From Pseudomonas sp. LS-2 (GTDB lineage Bacteria; Pseudomonadota; Gammaproteobacteria; Pseudomonadales; Pseudomonadaceae), in the NCBI RefSeq assembly GCF_003605735.1, contig NZ_QXTJ01000026.1, positions 211,912 through 275,911 on the forward strand: DNA of 64,000 bases, written 5' to 3'. Within the stretch, counting starts at the first letter, position 1; each line of letters begins with the position of its first letter. This document shows, piece by piece, positions 46,099-57,877 of the stretch. Both the position numbers and the translations under genes were made by a program. A model generated the notes under the pieces. That model was not told the DNA's origin, searched no databases, and worked only from the letters and a program-made list of their open reading frames with translations.

Positions 46099-47208
46099 AT
46101 GGGCCGCAGCAAATCCCCGACGTCCAGACAGCGCACCGAGCAGGATCCTCGATGGGCCGCCGTCCTGGCCCGCGATCCCGCTGCCGACGGTCAGTTCGTG
46201 TATGCCGCCCGCACGACTGGCATCTATTGCCGGCCCAGTAGCGTGTCCCGCTTGCCAAGGCCGGAAAACGTGCTGTTCTTCGACAACGCTGCTGCAGCGC
46301 AAGCGGCCGGTTATCGCCCGAGTAAACGCGCGGCGACCGACCAGACGCACCTTGCCGAACAGTACGCGGCGCGCGTCGAACGCGCCTGCCGGCACATCGT
46401 CGACGCCGAGCAGCCGCCCAGCCTGAGTGAACTGTCGGCGCAGGCACACATGAGTCCGTGGCACTTTCACCGCGTGTTCAAATCCGTCACCGGCCTGACC
46501 CCCAAAGCCTGGGCCAGCGCGCACCGAGCGGGTCGGGTGCGAAGTCGGCTGACAGACACCGGCACCGTCACCGAAGCCATGTATGACGCAGGTTTCAACT
46601 CCAACAGTCGGTTCTACGAGAGCAGCGACAGGCTGCTGGGGATGAAGCCCTCGGATTACCGCAAAGGCGGCACCAACGCTGCCATACGTTTTGCCGTGGG
46701 TGAGTGCTTTCTGGGCTCGATTCTGGTTGCGCAAAGCCAGCGCGGGGTCTGCGCCATTCTGCTGGGCGACGACCCGGATCAACTGGTCAAGGACCTGCAG
46801 GACCAGTTCCACAAGGCGACGCTGATTGGCGGCGATGAACCGTTCGAGCGCCTGGTCGCCCAGGTCATCGGATTCATCGAAGCACCGGGGCTGGGCCTGG
46901 ACCTGCCGCTGGACCTGCAAGGCACGGCCTTCCAGCAACGGGTCTGGCAGGCACTGGCAACGATTCCTCCGGGTGCCACAGTCAGCTATGCCGAGATCGC
47001 GCAACGCATCGGCGCGCCCACATCCTTTCGCGCCGTGGCACAAGCTTGCGGCGCCAATAGCCTCGCGGTTGCCATTCCCTGCCATCGGGTGGTGCGCAGC
47101 GATGGCGGTCTTTCGGGGTATCGCTGGGGGGCCGAGCGCAAGCGCAAATTGCTCGATCACGAAGCCCAGGCAAATGTCTGTAACAGCTTGGCGCTTGAGA
47201 AACGGTGA
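46099..47208 (+). CDS. ada: Ada-type DNA methyltransferase/regulator with a degenerate N-terminal zinc site
   Basis: 369 residues with the three-part Ada layout. Residues ~20-82 are the Ada zinc/phosphotriester domain, ~90-190 an AraC HTH (ELSAQAHMSPWHFHRVFKSVTG, DAGFNSNSRFYESSDRLLGM), ~200-369 the O6-methylguanine methyltransferase with active-site IPCHRVV (C328). In the first domain the acceptor Cys is kept (TTGIYCRPSS, C44), but the three other zinc ligands of E. coli Ada are Ser48, Ser75 and Ala78. So guanine repair is probably intact while methylphosphotriester sensing is doubtful. ATG 46099 follows AGAGG. Confidence 0.92.
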   Translation: MGRSKSPTSRQRTEQDPRWAAVLARDPAADGQFVYAARTTGIYCRPSSVSRLPRPENVLFFDNAAAAQAAGYRPSKRAATDQTHLAEQYAARVERACRHIVDAEQPPSLSELSAQAHMSPWHFHRVFKSVTGLTPKAWASAHRAGRVRSRLTDTGTVTEAMYDAGFNSNSRFYESSDRLLGMKPSDYRKGGTNAAIRFAVGECFLGSILVAQSQRGVCAILLGDDPDQLVKDLQDQFHKATLIGGDEPFERLVAQVIGFIEAPGLGLDLPLDLQGTAFQQRVWQALATIPPGATVSYAEIAQRIGAPTSFRAVAQACGANSLAVAIPCHRVVRSDGGLSGYRWGAERKRKLLDHEAQANVCNSLALEKR

Positions 47209-47259
47209 CAGGGGCGTAACGTCCGGTGCTTCTGGAAGTCCGACTGAAGGAGCATGGAA

Positions 47260-47709
47260 GTGTCCGCCATTTCTCACGCATCACACCACGAAGCCGCCCC
47301 CGCCTTCTGGCTGATCGCCGATCAGCTTCACACCCGCAACGAAACCGAACGACTGGCCTACATCCGCCTGGGATTTCCTCCGGGGTGGGTCAAGATCGTG
47401 CGCGGCGCCTTTCAACTCAGCAACAGCCAGCTTGAAACCCTGCTCAGTGCCTCGGTGTCTACGCTGGAGCGTCGTCAACGGCAGCAGCGGCCGCTGGATC
47501 TGGTGGGTTCCGAACGCCTGGATCGCGTCGCCACCCTCGCCGTCCGCGCGGCGGAGGTGTTCGAGGACCAGCAAGTCGCCCAACGCTGGATGATGACGCC
47601 CAATCGCGCGCTCAACGACCAGACGCCCCTGGCCCTGTGCGTCACCGAAATCGGCGCCAGCCAGGTGCGTCGGGCGCTGGCGGCACTGCAGCATGGTGGC
47701 GTGCTCTGA
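47260..47709 (+). CDS. Xre/MbcA/ParS-type antitoxin (DUF2384)
   Basis: Antitoxin of 149 residues with an N-terminal Xre-like HTH region (RLAYIRLGFPPGWVKIVRG, LSNSQLETLLSASVSTLERRQRQ) and the C-terminal DUF2384 part (ATLAVRAAEVFEDQQVAQRWM, NRALNDQTPLALCVTEIGASQV). AAGGAG ends one base before an ATG at 47254 but seven before the GTG at 47260, so GTG is preferred. The stop overlaps the toxin start (TGATG). The operon is typically autorepressed by the complex. Confidence 0.88.
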   Translation: MSAISHASHHEAAPAFWLIADQLHTRNETERLAYIRLGFPPGWVKIVRGAFQLSNSQLETLLSASVSTLERRQRQQRPLDLVGSERLDRVATLAVRAAEVFEDQQVAQRWMMTPNRALNDQTPLALCVTEIGASQVRRALAALQHGGVL

Positions 47710-48173
47710 TGCTTGCCTGGCGAATCGCCAAGCCTGGAGACATCGACGATCTGTCCGGGGCGGGTGCTGCACTGTTCGGCGGGCGCTGGAATCATCCCGA
47801 GCGGTTTGCGCTGTACCTGGGCCTGAGCCCGGCCGGTTGCGCGCTGGATCCGTTCATCCTCGCCGGCCACGTACCGCGCCTGCCGCTGAAGCTCATGACG
47901 CTGCGACTGCCCGACGATCCGGGTCTGTACCTGGAACCGTGCCGGGCTGAACTGCCAACCGGCTGGGATGCGCTGCCAGCGGACAGTCCCGGTATGGACT
48001 TCGGCAGTCGCTGGCTCGATCGAGGGGAGCAACTGGGCCTGATCCTGCCTTCTGTGGCAATGGAACAGGCCCGGTGCCTGTTGATCAACCCCGCGCACCC
48101 TGCGTTCAACCGGATCGAGGTGGTGCAGGTCGAGGACTTCAGTCTCGGCAGATCCGCTGCCGTTCAACGCTGA
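47709..48173 (+). CDS. RES-domain toxin
   Basis: 154 residues, complete RES domain: WRIAKPG with the conserved Arg at the start, [22 protein letters not shown], and the later [11 protein letters not shown] with [19 protein letters not shown] toxins deplete cellular NAD+. The ATG is inside the antitoxin stop (TGATG). Located downstream of ada; no mobile-element marks are seen here. Confidence 0.88.
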   Translation: MLAWRIAKPGDIDDLSGAGAALFGGRWNHPERFALYLGLSPAGCALDPFILAGHVPRLPLKLMTLRLPDDPGLYLEPCRAELPTGWDALPADSPGMDFGSRWLDRGEQLGLILPSVAMEQARCLLINPAHPAFNRIEVVQVEDFSLGRSAAVQR

Positions 48174-49147
48174 GTGTCGACCACCACCCTGCCGCGCACC
48201 TGACCTTCCATCAGGCGGTGGGCGGTGTCGATTGCCTCGCTCAAGCCGATCTCATGGGTGATCAGTGCCAGCTTCTGTTGATCCAGATCGCTCGCCAGTC
48301 GCGCCCAGGCATCGATGCGGTCCTGACGCGGACGCATGACGCTGTCGATGCCGGCCAGGGTGACACCCCGCAGAATGAACGGGGCCACCGACGCAGGAAA
48401 GTCCATGCCCTGAGCCAGTCCGCACGCCGCCACGGTGCCCCAGTAACGCATGCTGGCGCAGACGTTCGCCAGGGTGTGGCTGCCCACTGAGTCAATCGCC
48501 CCGGCCCAGCGTTCCTTGGCCAACGGGCGACCGGGCTCGGACAGCGTGGCGCGGTCGATGATCTGCGCTGCCCCCAGTTGCATGAGGTAATCGCTTTCTG
48601 CTGCCCGGCCAGTGGAGGCCACGACGCGATAGCCGAGTTTCGCCAGAATCGCGATGGAAAAACTGCCGACGCCACCGTTGGCCCCGGTCACCAGTACCTC
48701 GCCCTTGTCCGGCGTCACGCCGTTTTTCTCCAGCGCCATGACCGCCAGCATCGCCGTGTAGCCCGCTGTGCCGATCGCCATGGCCTGAGAGGCGGTAAAC
48801 GCTTCGGGCAGCGGTATCAGCCATTTGCCATGCAGGCGTGCCACCTGCGCCAGACCGCCCCAATGCCCTTCGCCAACACCCCAGCCATTGAGCAGCACCT
48901 GATCGCCCGGTTTGAAGTCCGGGTTGCTGCTCTGCGCCACGGTGCCCGCCAGGTCCACCCCCGGCACCATCGGAAACGAGCGCACGATCGGGCCTTTATT
49001 GGTGATGGCCAACGCGTCCTTGTAGTTCAGGGTGCTATGGGACACCCGCACCGTGACGTCGCCTTCAGGCAGCTGCGCTTCATCGATGGCGGTCAGCCGA
49101 ACGTGATATCCCGTGTCATCTTTGTCGATCAAAATGCCGTTGAACAT
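48164..49147 (-). CDS. acuI: Acrylyl-CoA reductase (MDR superfamily, YhdH/AcuI)
   Basis: NADPH-dependent oxidoreductase of 327 residues, usual length. Seen: [35 protein letters not shown] at the N-terminus, [17 protein letters not shown], and the cofactor motif [21 protein letters not shown]. Reduces acryloyl-CoA to propionyl-CoA, detoxifying acrylate. The 3' end overlaps the RES gene's end by ten bases on the opposite strand. A TAGAC/GTCTA operator lies just before its start. Confidence 0.93.
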   Translation of the reverse strand: MFNGILIDKDDTGYHVRLTAIDEAQLPEGDVTVRVSHSTLNYKDALAITNKGPIVRSFPMVPGVDLAGTVAQSSNPDFKPGDQVLLNGWGVGEGHWGGLAQVARLHGKWLIPLPEAFTASQAMAIGTAGYTAMLAVMALEKNGVTPDKGEVLVTGANGGVGSFSIAILAKLGYRVVASTGRAAESDYLMQLGAAQIIDRATLSEPGRPLAKERWAGAIDSVGSHTLANVCASMRYWGTVAACGLAQGMDFPASVAPFILRGVTLAGIDSVMRPRQDRIDAWARLASDLDQQKLALITHEIGLSEAIDTAHRLMEGQVRGRVVVDTQR

Positions 49148-49160
49148 GCGTCGCCTCCGA

Positions 49161-49179
49161 TATAGACCAATCGTCTATA
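49161..49179. promoter_or_regulatory. AcuR-type operator 1
   Basis: TATAGAC and GTCTATA are perfect 7-bp arms separated by five bases, just before acuI. The same TAGAC-N5-GTCTA site stands before the TetR gene. Confidence 0.82.
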
Positions 49180-49194
49180 AATGAAGCCGGGAAA

Positions 49195-49833
49195 TCAGCG
49201 CGGCAGGCCGCGCAGAAATCCGGCGATGAATGTGTTGAGGGGGCCATCACCTTGCACCAGTCGGGCACGCAACACCGCGCCCTCCCAGCCAATCCAGAAG
49301 TAAGCCGCCAGTTCGTTGCTATCGGCGTGACGTGGCAGCTCGCCCGCGTCCTTGGCCGCGTCGAAACACGCGCACAAGCGGCGTTGCCAGTCGAGAAAGG
49401 TGCTTTCCAGCGCGTCGCGAAACCCTGCCGGCAGGACACTGACTTCCTGCCCCATGTTGCCGACCAGGCAACCGCGGCGGTAGTCATGGCGGGCCATGCT
49501 GACCTTGGAATGCTGAACGAAACCCGCCAGACGCTCCAGCGGTGACAGCGACTCATCGAGCAGCCAGCGATCCAGACGCCGGGCAAAATACCCCGCGTAG
49601 CTGGCCAGCACCGCAAGGCCAAAGGCTTCCTTGCTGGCGAAATAATGATAGAAGGAGCCTTTGGGCACCCCGACGCGTTTGAGAATGCCGTCGATGCCCG
49701 TGGCCATGAAGCCCTGTTCGGTCAGTAGCTCCACGCCGCAACGGATCAACGCTTCGCGGGTATCGAAGTCATCGGGGCGGGCGATTTTCGGCGGGCGGCC
49801 GGGGCGTCTGGGTTTTGAAGTCATGTCGTTCAT
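49195..49833 (-). CDS. acuR: TetR family regulator, AcuR-like
   Basis: Repressor of 212 residues. HTH: RCGVELLTEQGFMATGIDGILKRVGVPKGSFYHYFASKEAFGLAVL; the N-terminal tail is rich in basic and Pro residues (SKPRRPGRPPK). Its gene is immediately upstream of acuI on the same strand, and both are preceded by a TAGAC-N5-GTCTA palindrome. AcuR is known to repress acuI and respond to acrylate. A second start (MTSKPRR) is three codons in. Confidence 0.88.
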   Translation of the reverse strand: MNDMTSKPRRPGRPPKIARPDDFDTREALIRCGVELLTEQGFMATGIDGILKRVGVPKGSFYHYFASKEAFGLAVLASYAGYFARRLDRWLLDESLSPLERLAGFVQHSKVSMARHDYRRGCLVGNMGQEVSVLPAGFRDALESTFLDWQRRLCACFDAAKDAGELPRHADSNELAAYFWIGWEGAVLRARLVQGDGPLNTFIAGFLRGLPR

Positions 49834-49845
49834 GGGGTTGCATAT

Positions 49846-49860
49846 TAGACTGAGCGTCTA
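49846..49860. promoter_or_regulatory. AcuR-type operator 2
   Basis: TAGAC and GTCTA with five bases between, 12 bp upstream of the TetR start; matches operator 1 and suggests autoregulation. Confidence 0.78.
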
Positions 49861-49969
49861 TTAAATCAACCGTATCTTTTTGCAATGACTGAAATTCAGC
49901 TTTTGAGGTGCGTGCCACACCTGCGCACCCGCCTTTCATTCATTGTCTACTGCCTTTGGAGAACTGCCC

Positions 49970-51956
<1,987 letters not shown>

Positions 51957-52637
51957 ATGGCGCTGGACAGTGCCGACCTCGCAGCGATCTGGCTGACGCT
52001 GAAACTGGCGTCGTTGACCACGGTGATCCTGCTGATCGTCGGCACGCCCATCGCCCTCTGGCTGGCACGCACCCGCTCCTGGCTCAAGGGGCCGGTGGGC
52101 GCGGTGGTGGCATTGCCGCTGGTATTGCCACCAACCGTCATCGGCTTCTACCTCTTGCTCTTGATGGGACCCAACGGTGCACTCGGCCAACTCACCCAGA
52201 GCCTGGGGCTGGGCACCCTGACGTTCAGCTTCACCGGGCTTGTGATCGGCTCGGTGCTCTATTCCATGCCGTTCGTGGTTCAGCCGCTGCAAAACGCCTT
52301 CGTGGCAATCGGCCCGCGCCCGCTGGAAGTGGCGGCCACGTTACGCGCCAATCCGTGGGACACCTTCTTCTCAGTGGTGCTGCCGCTGGCGCGTCCCGGC
52401 TTCATTACCGGCGCCATCCTGGGGTTTGCCCACACGGTCGGCGAGTTCGGCGTGGTGCTGATGATCGGCGGCAACATCCCCGAGAAAACCCGCCTGGTGT
52501 CGACGCAGATCTACAACCACGTCGAGTCCATGGAATACGCCCAGGCCCACTGGCTGGCCGGGGCGATGCTGGTATTCTCCTTTCTGGTTCTGTTGGCGCT
52601 CTACTCCAGCGGCAAGACCAAAGCGGCCTGGAGCTGA
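51957..52637 (+). CDS. modB: Molybdate ABC transporter permease ModB
   Basis: Inner-membrane permease of 226 residues with five predicted helices. The EAA-loop region [28 protein letters not shown] contacts ModC. Begins immediately after the modA stop. The family length is ~225. Confidence 0.95.
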   Translation: MALDSADLAAIWLTLKLASLTTVILLIVGTPIALWLARTRSWLKGPVGAVVALPLVLPPTVIGFYLLLLMGPNGALGQLTQSLGLGTLTFSFTGLVIGSVLYSMPFVVQPLQNAFVAIGPRPLEVAATLRANPWDTFFSVVLPLARPGFITGAILGFAHTVGEFGVVLMIGGNIPEKTRLVSTQIYNHVESMEYAQAHWLAGAMLVFSFLVLLALYSSGKTKAAWS

Positions 52638-52644
52638 CTGAACC

Positions 52645-53733
52645 ATGACCTCATCGATTGACGTTCGCCTGAACGTGGACTTCCCCAACTTTTCCGTGAA
52701 TGTCGACCTGTCGCTGCCGGGGCGCGGCGTCTCTGCGTTGTACGGCCACTCCGGTTCCGGCAAGACCACCTGCTTGCGCTGCATCGCCGGACTGGAAAAG
52801 GCATCGAACGCGCTGATTCGCATCAACGGTGAAGTCTGGCAGGACAGCGCCAACGGGATTTTTCTCGCCCCCCACAAGCGCTCGCTTGGCTACGTGTTTC
52901 AGGAAGCCAGTCTGTTCCCCCACCTCACGGTCAAGGCCAATCTGGAATTCGGGCTTAGGCGCATTTCTGCCAAAGACCGTCGCGTGCAGTTCGATCAAGC
53001 CACCACGCTGCTGGGCATCGATCACCTGCTGCAGCGCCAGCCGGATAAACTCTCGGGCGGCGAACGCCAGCGCGTCGGCATCGCCCGCGCCCTGTTGACC
53101 AGCCCTCGACTGTTACTGCTCGACGAACCGCTCGCGGCGCTGGACACCCGCCGCAAGAGCGAAATCCTGCCGTATCTGGAACGTCTGCATGACGAACTCG
53201 AGATCCCCATGCTCTACGTCAGCCACGCTCAGGATGAAGTCGCACGCCTGGCCGATCATCTGGTGTTGCTCAGCGACGGCAAAGCGCTGGCGAGCGGACC
53301 GATCGGCGAGACGTTGGCGCGGCTGGACCTGCCGTTGGCAATGGGCGATGACGCGGGCGTGGTGATAGAAGGCTCGGTGAGCGCGTTTGATGCCGCCTAC
53401 CATCTGGTCACGGTGCGCCTGCCCCGGAGCGACCTGTGCATTCGCGTCGCCCACTCGCCGCTGGAACCGGGCAAACCGCTGCGCTTCAAGGTTCAGGCCC
53501 GCGACGTCAGCCTCAATCTGGCGCCGGAGGATCAGAGTAGCATCCTCAATCGGCTGCCCGTCACCGTCGTCGAAGAAGTGCCCGCCGACAACGCCGCCCA
53601 CGTCCTCGTACGCCTGGACGCCCAAGGCACGCCATTGTTGGCGCGAATCACCCGTTACTCGCGGGATCAGCTGAACCTGCATCCGGGCCAGCGGCTGTGG
53701 GCACAGATCAAATCGGTGGCGCTGCTCGCGTGA
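52645..53733 (+). CDS. modC: Molybdate ABC transporter ATP-binding protein ModC
   Basis: 362 residues. ABC ATPase domain: Walker [11 protein letters not shown]-loop [11 protein letters not shown], signature [15 protein letters not shown], Walker [14 protein letters not shown]-loop YVSHAQDEV. The C-terminal ~70 residues form a molybdate-binding TOBE domain ([34 protein letters not shown]). Last gene of modABC. Confidence 0.95.
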   Translation: MTSSIDVRLNVDFPNFSVNVDLSLPGRGVSALYGHSGSGKTTCLRCIAGLEKASNALIRINGEVWQDSANGIFLAPHKRSLGYVFQEASLFPHLTVKANLEFGLRRISAKDRRVQFDQATTLLGIDHLLQRQPDKLSGGERQRVGIARALLTSPRLLLLDEPLAALDTRRKSEILPYLERLHDELEIPMLYVSHAQDEVARLADHLVLLSDGKALASGPIGETLARLDLPLAMGDDAGVVIEGSVSAFDAAYHLVTVRLPRSDLCIRVAHSPLEPGKPLRFKVQARDVSLNLAPEDQSSILNRLPVTVVEEVPADNAAHVLVRLDAQGTPLLARITRYSRDQLNLHPGQRLWAQIKSVALLA

Positions 53734-53843
53734 GTCCGCCATGCGCGGTGGCGCAACCGGGTGAGCAAGCGATTGAGTAAATAGTCGGCACGACTGCGAG
53801 GTGCAACGGTCAATCCAAAGACCAGCACTCAGGATTGCCGCTT

Positions 53844-54902
53844 ATGCCGGACACCACTCTCAGCGAGGACCTGCCAAAGGACCTGCATTACGTCGATGAC
53901 AGCCAGCCCGGCTTCACGCGCAAGATCTTGCGCGGCAAATTCGCCTACTTCGACACGCAAGGCGAGCGCATTCGTGACGAGGCCGAGATCAAACGCATCA
54001 ACGCGCTGGTCATTCCCCCGGCCTACACCGATGTGTGGATTTGCGCCGACCCGAAAGGCCATTTGCAAGCGACGGGAAGAGACGCCCGAGGCCGAAAGCA
54101 GTATCGCTACCACCCGCGCTGGCGGGAGATTCGCGACGAGAACAAATACTCGCGAATGATCGCCTTCGGCATGGCATTGCCCAAGGTGCGAAAACAGCTC
54201 GAAGCGCAACTGGCGACGCCAGGCATGGGCCGGGAAAAAGTCATGGCGGCCGTGGTGTCGCTGCTTGACCAGACCTTGATCCGCATCGGCAACAGCCAGT
54301 ACGCGCGGGACAATCGCTCCTATGGGCTGACCACCCTGCGCAATAAGCATGTCGACGTGCACGGCAGCAAGATTCTCTTCCAGTTTCGCGGCAAGAGCGG
54401 CGTCGAACACCAGGTCAGCGTCACAGACCGGCGCCTGGCAAATATCATCAAGCGCTGCATGGAACTGCCCGGCCAAAACCTGTTCCAGTATCTGGACGAA
54501 GAGGGCAAACGCCACACAGTCAGCTCATCGGACATCAATCACTACCTGCACGACCTGACTGGCGCTGACTTCACCGCCAAGGATTACCGCACCTGGGCTG
54601 GCAGCGCGATGGCCTTGGCCACCCTGCGCAAGCTGGACTGGGAACCGCAGGCAGACGCCAAAAAGCACATCGTCACGATGGTCAAAGAGGTGGCCCGCCT
54701 GCTGGGCAACACCCCCGCCGTCTGCCGCAAATGCTACATCCACCCCGCCGTGCTGGAAGCCTTCCTCATCGGCGAACTGGCTAAACTGCCACGCTCGCGC
54801 CAACGCAAGGGGCTGCGGCTCGAAGAAGCAGCGCTTGCGGGGTTTCTGCGGGGCTTGCAGGCAGCCGAAGCGTTATGTGAAACCACAGGAGAAAAACCAT
54901 GA
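53844..54902 (+). CDS. DNA topoisomerase IB
   Basis: Poxvirus-like topoisomerase IB of 352 residues, relaxing supercoils through a 3'-phosphotyrosyl intermediate. N-terminal domain: YVDDSQPGFTRKILRGKFAYFD; catalytic domain: YGLTTLRNKHVDVHGSKILFQFRGKSG, DFTAKDYRTWAGSAMA (catalytic Arg) and the nucleophile Tyr in CRKCYIHPAVLEAF. The start is the ATG at 53844. The stop overlaps a 55-codon ORF (ATGA). Confidence 0.92.
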   Translation: MPDTTLSEDLPKDLHYVDDSQPGFTRKILRGKFAYFDTQGERIRDEAEIKRINALVIPPAYTDVWICADPKGHLQATGRDARGRKQYRYHPRWREIRDENKYSRMIAFGMALPKVRKQLEAQLATPGMGREKVMAAVVSLLDQTLIRIGNSQYARDNRSYGLTTLRNKHVDVHGSKILFQFRGKSGVEHQVSVTDRRLANIIKRCMELPGQNLFQYLDEEGKRHTVSSSDINHYLHDLTGADFTAKDYRTWAGSAMALATLRKLDWEPQADAKKHIVTMVKEVARLLGNTPAVCRKCYIHPAVLEAFLIGELAKLPRSRQRKGLRLEEAALAGFLRGLQAAEALCETTGEKP

Positions 54903-55066
54903 AATCAGCCCACACGCCCGGCGAGAAAATCAATGACCCGGACGCCAGACCCGCCGACGTCGCCGATGATCGCGAGCGCACCGATGAAACGCGCAAGGAA
55001 GAGCCGTTGACCGGTGGCGAACACGATGACGCCGGACACACCCCCAAAGTCCCCGATGCCGGCTAA
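54899..55066 (+). CDS. Small acidic hypothetical protein (55 aa)
   Basis: Starts in the overlap with the topoisomerase stop (ATGA) and follows AGGAGAAA. The sequence KSAHTPGEKINDPDARPADV ... DAGHTPKVPDAG is highly charged with no hydrophobic segment and looks disordered. Coupled translation supports a real gene; function unknown. Confidence 0.6.
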   Translation: MKSAHTPGEKINDPDARPADVADDRERTDETRKEEPLTGGEHDDAGHTPKVPDAG

Positions 55067-55100
55067 GCTCCGGTCATCGCCATCTGTCCAAGGCCCATTC

Positions 55101-57782
55101 ATGACCACAGCGCCACACTTGCCAGACGACGCCGACGCCCGTCCCACCGTTTCCTTCACCGTTGCTCCGGACCAACCCGGTTTCGTGCGTGTGCGGGGCG
55201 CTCGCGAACACAACCTGAAAGATGTCGACGTGGACATTCCCCGCGACGCGCTGGTGGTCTTCACTGGCGTGTCGGGATCGGGTAAATCGTCCTTGGCCTT
55301 TTCGACGCTCTACGCCGAGGCCCAGCGTCGCTACTTCGAATCAGTAGCGCCCTACGCCCGCCGCCTGATCGATCAGGTCGGGGTGCCCGATGTCGACTCC
55401 ATCGAAGGCCTGCCGCCCGCCGTGGCCCTTCAGCAACAACGCGGCACGCCCAGCACACGGTCATCCGTGGGCAGCGTAACGACCCTGTCCAGCCTGATCC
55501 GCATGCTCTACTCCCGCGCCGGCAACTACCCTGCCGGGCAGCCCATGCTGTACGCCGAGGATTTCTCGCCCAACCTGCCCCAGGGCGCATGCCCGGAATG
55601 CCACGGTCTTGGGCGAGTGTACGACGTGCCGGAAGAACTGATGGTGCCCGACGACTCGCTGACCATTCGCCAACGAGCGGTGGCTTCCTGGCCGTTGGCC
55701 TGGCAGGGCCAAAACCAGCGCGACATCCTCGTCACTCTGGGTTATGACGTCGACATTCCTTGGCGCGATCTGCCGAAAAAACAGCGAGACTGGATTCTGT
55801 TCACCGAAGAGCAGCCCACCGCACCGGTGTACGCGGGGCTTACGCCCGCAGAGACACGCATCGCCCTCAAGCGCAAACTCGAACCCAGCTATCAGGGCAC
55901 CTTCATCGGCGCCCGTCGTTACGTTCTGCACACCTTCACCCACTCACAAAGCGCGCTAATGAAGAAACGCGTGTCGCAGTTCATGCGCGGCAGCCCGTGC
56001 CCGCTGTGCGACGGCAAACGGCTGAAACGCGAAGCGCTGTCGGTCACCTTCGCCGGGCTGGACATCGGCGAGTTGTCGCAGATGCCGCTGCTGCGCCTGG
56101 CAGAGGTGCTGCGCCCGGTGGCCGACGGTGTATTCGACGTCGCGCCCGGCAACGACACACTTGATCGCCAGCAAATCGCCAAGGCACGCAACAAGCGTGT
56201 GCAGGCTGGCGGCGCGGCACACGATGCCGCGCCTGATGTGCGCGCAACGCCGAATCTGTCCATCGAAAAACGCCTAGCCGCGCAACGCATTGCTCAGGAC
56301 CTGCTGGCGCGGGTCAGCACCCTCACCGACCTGGGTTTGGGCTATCTGGCTCTTGAGCGCAGCACACCCACTCTGTCATCTGGCGAACTTCAGCGCCTGC
56401 GACTGGCAACGCAACTCGGCTCACAGTTGTTCGGCGTGATCTACGTGCTGGACGAACCCTCCGCCGGTCTGCACCCCGCCGACAGCGAGGCGTTGTTCAC
56501 GGCGCTGCAACAACTCAAAGCCTCCGGCAATTCCTTGTTCGTGGTCGAGCACGACCTGGAAACCATGCGCCGAGCCGACTGGCTGATCGACGTGGGTCCT
56601 GCCGCTGGAGAGCATGGGGGACAGGTGTTATACAGCGGCCCGCCACAGGGGCTGGCAGACATCGACGAGTCCCAGACCCGCCTGCACCTGTTCGCCGACC
56701 ACAGCGAATTGCGCACCTCGCGCCGAACCGCCCAGGGCTGGCTACGCCTGGAAGGCATCACCCGCAACAACCTCGATCAGCTAAGCGCCGAATTCCCCCT
56801 TGGCTGCTTCACTTCGGTCACCGGTATCTCCGGCTCTGGCAAATCCAGCCTGGTCAGCCAGGCGTTGCTGGAACTGGTCGGCGCAGGACTCGGCCGTCCC
56901 GCCAGCAGCAGCGAACAGGAAGAGCCCAGCCTCGAAGATGACGCGCCGCAAATCACCGGCGGGCGCATCGCCGGCGGGCTGGAAGCGATCAAACGACTGG
57001 TGCAGGTGGACCAGAAGCCCATCGGCCGAACGCCGCGCTCGAACCTTGCGACCTACACCGGCCTGTTCGACAACGTACGCAAACTGTTCGCCGGCACAGC
57101 CGATGCTCAAGCGGCGGGATACGATGCGGGACAATTCTCCTTCAACGTGGCCAAAGGTCGATGCCAGGTCTGCGAAGGCGAAGGATTCGTCAGCGTCGAA
57201 CTGCTGTTCATGCCCAGCGTCTATGCGCCCTGCCCAACCTGCCATGGCGCCCGATACAACCCGGACACCCTGGCTATCCAGTGGCAAAACCTGAACATCG
57301 CGCAGGTGCTGCAACTGACCGTGGAGCAGGCTGTCGACGTATTCGCCGAACAACCGGCCATCCTCAGATCGCTGACCGTTCTGCGCGACATCGGCCTGGG
57401 TTATCTGCGCCTCGGCCAGCCCGCGACCGAGCTGTCCGGGGGCGAAGCGCAGCGCATCAAACTTGCCACCGAGCTGCAACGCAATCAACGGGGTGCGACG
57501 CTGTACGTGCTCGATGAGCCCACCACGGGGCTGCACCCCAGCGACGTCGACAGGCTGCTCAAACAACTCAACGCCCTGGTGGACAATGGCCACAGCGTGA
57601 TCGTCGTCGAACATGAAATGCGCGTGGTTGCCCAGAGTGATTGGGTGATCGATATCGGACCCGGTGCAGGCGATCAAGGCGGGAACATTGTCGCCAGTGG
57701 AACGCCAGAAAAGGTCGCAAAGACAAAGGCCAGCCGGACGGCGCCGTTCTTGCGCAGCGTCCTCACCGGGAGAAGCGTGTGA
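55101..57782 (+). CDS. UvrA-family excinuclease ATPase (UvrA2-like)
   Basis: 893 residues with two ABC ATPase halves. First: Walker A FTGVSGSGKSSLAFSTLY, zinc finger CPECHGLG, signature TLSSGELQRLRLATQLGS. Second: TGISGSGKSSLVSQAL, Cys modules CQVCEGEGF and CPTCHGARY, signature LSGGEAQRIKLATELQ and Walker B VLDEPTTGLHPSD. This is shorter than canonical UvrA (~940) and the N-terminus suits UvrA2, which lacks the UvrB-binding domain. It stands alone without uvrB, next to topoisomerase IB. Probably tolerance to DNA-binding compounds; the inference is weak. Confidence 0.88.
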   Translation: MTTAPHLPDDADARPTVSFTVAPDQPGFVRVRGAREHNLKDVDVDIPRDALVVFTGVSGSGKSSLAFSTLYAEAQRRYFESVAPYARRLIDQVGVPDVDSIEGLPPAVALQQQRGTPSTRSSVGSVTTLSSLIRMLYSRAGNYPAGQPMLYAEDFSPNLPQGACPECHGLGRVYDVPEELMVPDDSLTIRQRAVASWPLAWQGQNQRDILVTLGYDVDIPWRDLPKKQRDWILFTEEQPTAPVYAGLTPAETRIALKRKLEPSYQGTFIGARRYVLHTFTHSQSALMKKRVSQFMRGSPCPLCDGKRLKREALSVTFAGLDIGELSQMPLLRLAEVLRPVADGVFDVAPGNDTLDRQQIAKARNKRVQAGGAAHDAAPDVRATPNLSIEKRLAAQRIAQDLLARVSTLTDLGLGYLALERSTPTLSSGELQRLRLATQLGSQLFGVIYVLDEPSAGLHPADSEALFTALQQLKASGNSLFVVEHDLETMRRADWLIDVGPAAGEHGGQVLYSGPPQGLADIDESQTRLHLFADHSELRTSRRTAQGWLRLEGITRNNLDQLSAEFPLGCFTSVTGISGSGKSSLVSQALLELVGAGLGRPASSSEQEEPSLEDDAPQITGGRIAGGLEAIKRLVQVDQKPIGRTPRSNLATYTGLFDNVRKLFAGTADAQAAGYDAGQFSFNVAKGRCQVCEGEGFVSVELLFMPSVYAPCPTCHGARYNPDTLAIQWQNLNIAQVLQLTVEQAVDVFAEQPAILRSLTVLRDIGLGYLRLGQPATELSGGEAQRIKLATELQRNQRGATLYVLDEPTTGLHPSDVDRLLKQLNALVDNGHSVIVVEHEMRVVAQSDWVIDIGPGAGDQGGNIVASGTPEKVAKTKASRTAPFLRSVLTGRSV

Positions 57783-57877
57783 CGCGACAGCGCCGTTGGC
57801 GTCCGTCCGTCCCGTGCTTCGCACCTTTCCAGGCGCCGCGCCTCCAACGCGATACCGCCCACAACGAGATCCTGACC

